Shown one piece after another: positions 62,408-64,000 of a stretch of 64,000 nucleotides of DNA. The notes beneath the pieces were generated by a model. That model searched no databases. It was not told the origin of the DNA and worked only from the letters and a program-made list of their open reading frames with translations. Made by a program: the position numbers and the translations under genes. Location of the stretch: positions 15,416 to 79,415 of the forward strand of contig JBCDAH010000002.1 in NCBI GenBank assembly GCA_039186015.1. The letters are read 5' to 3'. The stretch's first letter is position 1. Every line of letters begins with the position of its first letter. The stretch comes from JBCBWG01 sp039186015 (GTDB taxonomy: Bacteria > Pseudomonadota > Alphaproteobacteria > Rhizobiales > Hyphomicrobiaceae).

Positions 62408-62715
62408 TGTTTATCGCTCACGGGCTATTCCTCGCTTCGCTCGGGCCCTCCGCGGGGGCGGCGCAACGCGCCGGGCCGCGGTCGCGGCCTGGGAACCGTG
62501 CTCGACGGCTGGCCTGCGCTAGTTGTTTATCGCTCACGGGCTATTCCTCGCTTCGCTCGGGCCCTCCGCGGGGGCGGCGCAACGCGCCGGGCCGCAGTCG
62601 CGGCCTGGGAACCGTCGTCGTAAGATAGCCAGCGCTCAAGTAGCGAGCGCTTGTCGCGAGCGGTAGCGCAACGAAAGACTCGCTCGAGCCGCGAGCCTGC
62701 GAACAGCGCAATTTA
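62408..62715 (-). repeat. Composite intergenic repeat, copy group 3 (tandem array)
   Basis: Two full module A copies in minus orientation lie at 62408-62491 and 62523-62607, with GTGs at 62419-62421 and 62535-62537 spaced 116 nt. Module B follows at 62615-62710. From the GTG at 62537 a frame beginning MSDKQLAQASRR runs 39 codons to a TGA that overlaps the next GTG (GTGA). The array lies between convergent genes. Confidence 0.85.
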
Positions 62716-62726
62716 TAGACTCTTCG

Positions 62727-63053
62727 CTAGTGGTCGGACGGTTTTGCGGCTTCGAATGCAGCTTTCTGCTTGGGTGTGGCCTCGGTCTGGTAGCGCATGC
62801 GCCACTCGCCGTAGGGCATGCCGTAAACAATCTCGCGTGCCTCGTCTTTCGTCAGAGTCACGTCGTGCTGGGAAGCGGCATCCTGATACCAGTTCGACAG
62901 GCAATTTCTGCAGAAGCCGGCTAGGTTCATCATGTCGATGTTTTGAACATCCGTCCGCTCGCGAAGGTGCGTCACGAGCCGGCGAAAGGCTGCGGCTTCC
63001 AGCTCCGTTCGCGTTGTATCATCTATGCTTTTTGGACCAGTTGCGTTCGCCAT
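62727..63053 (-). CDS. DUF1244 family protein
   Basis: The ATG at 63053 gives 108 residues with RTELEAAAFRRLVTHLRE, QNIDMMNLAGFCRNCLSNWY and YGMPYGEWRMRYQ, the DUF1244 family. Structures from the family show a small helical bundle; the function is not known. The two conserved cysteines in AGFCRNCL may bind metal. An upstream extension to 63335 is not supported. Confidence 0.9.
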   Translation of the reverse strand: MANATGPKSIDDTTRTELEAAAFRRLVTHLRERTDVQNIDMMNLAGFCRNCLSNWYQDAASQHDVTLTKDEAREIVYGMPYGEWRMRYQTEATPKQKAAFEAAKPSDH

Positions 63054-63301
63054 CGTCCTGTGTCTCCCTGTGGAAAATTCAGGCGTCCCTCGGGATGCCG
63101 ATCTTCTGGCTGTTTGCACATTGGTTCGGTGCGGCACGTGTACAAGCTTTTGCGGCAAACTCGGCCATGCCGCCAGCTTGCCATGATGCTGACATGCCCG
63201 TTGTTGAATGGGTCGGAAACTGACAGGACGAGATGAACAGGTTTGGGAGCTTGCTTCTCTCGATCGGCATCGCGGTACTTGGCTTTTGAGTGGGGGCTCG
63301 A

Positions 63302-63781
63302 ATGATACAGTTTCGTGCGCGTGGTGGTGGTTCACTGAGTTGCGCGACGGTTACGATGGCATTCGGCGTTCTTGCCGTTAGCGCCGTCGTAGGTTCGGTG
63401 CCAGCGCAGGCAGAGTTGAAGATTTGTAACACGACGCCGGCGCGCGTCGGGGTCGCCATTGGCTATCAGGACAAGAACGGTTGGGCGACGGAAGGTTGGT
63501 GGAACGTCAGCGCGAGAAGTTGCGAAACACTGCTGAAGGAGCGCGTGCCGAGCCGCTACGTCTATGTTCACGCCATCGACTATGAGCGCGGTGGCGAGTG
63601 GGCGGGACGCAGCCTGATGTGCACTGGCGAGAAAGCGTTCATCATCCGCGACACAAAGAATTGTCAGACGCGAGGCTACCAGCAGTCCGGCTTTTTCGAA
63701 GTCGATACCGGGGACTCGCAGACCTGGACGATTGAACTCTCCGATCCGGAAGCGAAAACAACGACAACTGCCAATAAATAG
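63302..63781 (+). CDS. DUF1036 exported protein
   Basis: The ATG at 63302, with GGGGG 6 nt before it, gives 159 residues: a signal peptide ending near PAQAE and a mature part with LKICNTTPARVGVAIGYQDK, WATEGWWNVSARSCETLL, YVYVHAIDYERGGEWAG and CTGEKAFIIRDTKNC. This is the DUF1036 family of periplasmic or secreted proteins, of unknown function, in a compact disulfide-containing fold. A GTG at 63290 would add four residues. Confidence 0.9.
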   Translation: MIQFRARGGGSLSCATVTMAFGVLAVSAVVGSVPAQAELKICNTTPARVGVAIGYQDKNGWATEGWWNVSARSCETLLKERVPSRYVYVHAIDYERGGEWAGRSLMCTGEKAFIIRDTKNCQTRGYQQSGFFEVDTGDSQTWTIELSDPEAKTTTTANK

Positions 63782-63788
63782 CCGCCTC

Positions 63789-64000
63789 TTGTTTTCGCTC
63801 ACGGGCTGACCCTCGCTTCGCTCGGGCCCTCCGCGAGGGCGGCGCAACGCGCCGGGCCGCAGGCGCGGCCTGGGGTGCTCGACAGGCTGGCCAGCGCCTG
63901 TTGTTTATCGCTCACGGGCTGACCCACGCGTCGCTCGGGGCCGCCCCGAGGGCGGCGCAACGCGCCGGGCCGCAGGCGCGGCCGGGGGTGCTCGACAGGC
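63789..64000 (-). repeat. Composite intergenic repeat, copy group 4 (runs off right edge)
   Basis: Two module A copies in minus orientation lie at 63789-63872 and 63901-63984, with GTGs at 63800-63802 and 63913-63915, spaced 113 nt. From the GTG at 63915 a frame beginning MSDKQQALASLSS runs 38 codons to a TGA overlapping the next GTG. The first copy carries GTGAGCGAAAACAAG (MSENK) instead of MSDKQ. The array continues past the window edge. Confidence 0.85.

Noticed and set aside
62285..62628. Open frames through the composite repeats on the plus strand (SLTGYSSLRSG-type peptides)
   Set aside because: These read the repeat backwards; there is no start signal, whereas the opposite strand has an SD and GTG.
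1..64000. CRISPR arrays, tRNA genes, insertion sequences
   Set aside because: I looked for spaced direct repeats, TPsiC-like GGTTCGAATCC words with cloverleaf context, and transposase motifs and saw none; the only regular repeats are those listed.

Overview
This window is about 64 kb of a GC-rich alphaproteobacterial chromosome, most likely from the Hyphomicrobiales or a near relative. The evidence is the split, circularly permuted tmRNA gene, an alphaproteobacterial-type SspB, a full gene transfer agent (GTA) cluster of the Rhodobacter capsulatus type, the hflK-hflC-DUF2065-degP operon, and families typical of the class (DUF1499, DUF1214, DUF1036, DUF1244, YcgN, an Omp25-like porin). The genus cannot be named from the sequence alone. 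I found no tRNA, rRNA, CRISPR array, insertion sequence or transposase.

Layout. 1-8.4 kb is metabolic: a partial thiamine-diphosphate decarboxylase subunit, an RraA-like aldolase, the bifunctional proline catabolic enzyme PutA, a metallo-beta-lactamase-fold hydrolase, a DUF1499 membrane protein and a degenerate secreted EEP-fold protein. 8.4-23.9 kb, all on the minus strand, is a complete GTA structural cluster read from small terminase (23.9 kb) to the large tail-fibre or host-contact protein (9.8 kb). It ends in an unusual protein that joins a CHAP-like amidohydrolase, a GH108 muramidase and a holin-like membrane tail. 24.4-35.7 kb holds a DMT transporter, YcgN, PBP1A with two small envelope proteins, an AIM24-like protein, two tandem secreted glucosaminidase paralogues and two exported proteins of unknown role. 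35.8-42.7 kb has uvrC, an AT-rich gap, a porin, and a cytoplasmic histidine kinase translationally coupled to a HerA-like ATPase.

42.7-50.1 kb (minus strand) is an envelope-quality-control and nucleotide block: CPBP protease, thyA-folA, hflK-hflC-DUF2065-degP, psd. 50.3-55.5 kb (mainly plus strand) has a potassium-channel-like protein with a zinc ribbon, the two-piece ssrA with a clear promoter, sspB directly downstream, a NIPSNAP protein, fumC and a ribbon-helix-helix protein. 55.5-64 kb has a very large AsmA-type protein, a CLC channel, a periplasmic HExxH-like protein, DUF1244 and DUF1036.

Two things stand out. First, the GTA cluster carries its own apparent all-in-one lysis protein, and three 17-bp repeats lie right before its first gene. 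Second, an unnamed family of about 85-bp repeats occurs seven times between 52.3 and 64 kb, often as tandem units of 113-116 bp. Each copy carries a Shine-Dalgarno-like sequence followed by GTG-AGC-GA(T/A), so that the arrays encode chained micro-ORFs starting Met-Ser-Asp-Lys-Gln. Several starts given here were moved downstream of the longest open frame on the basis of ribosome-binding sites, gene overlaps or family length; the reasons are given gene by gene.
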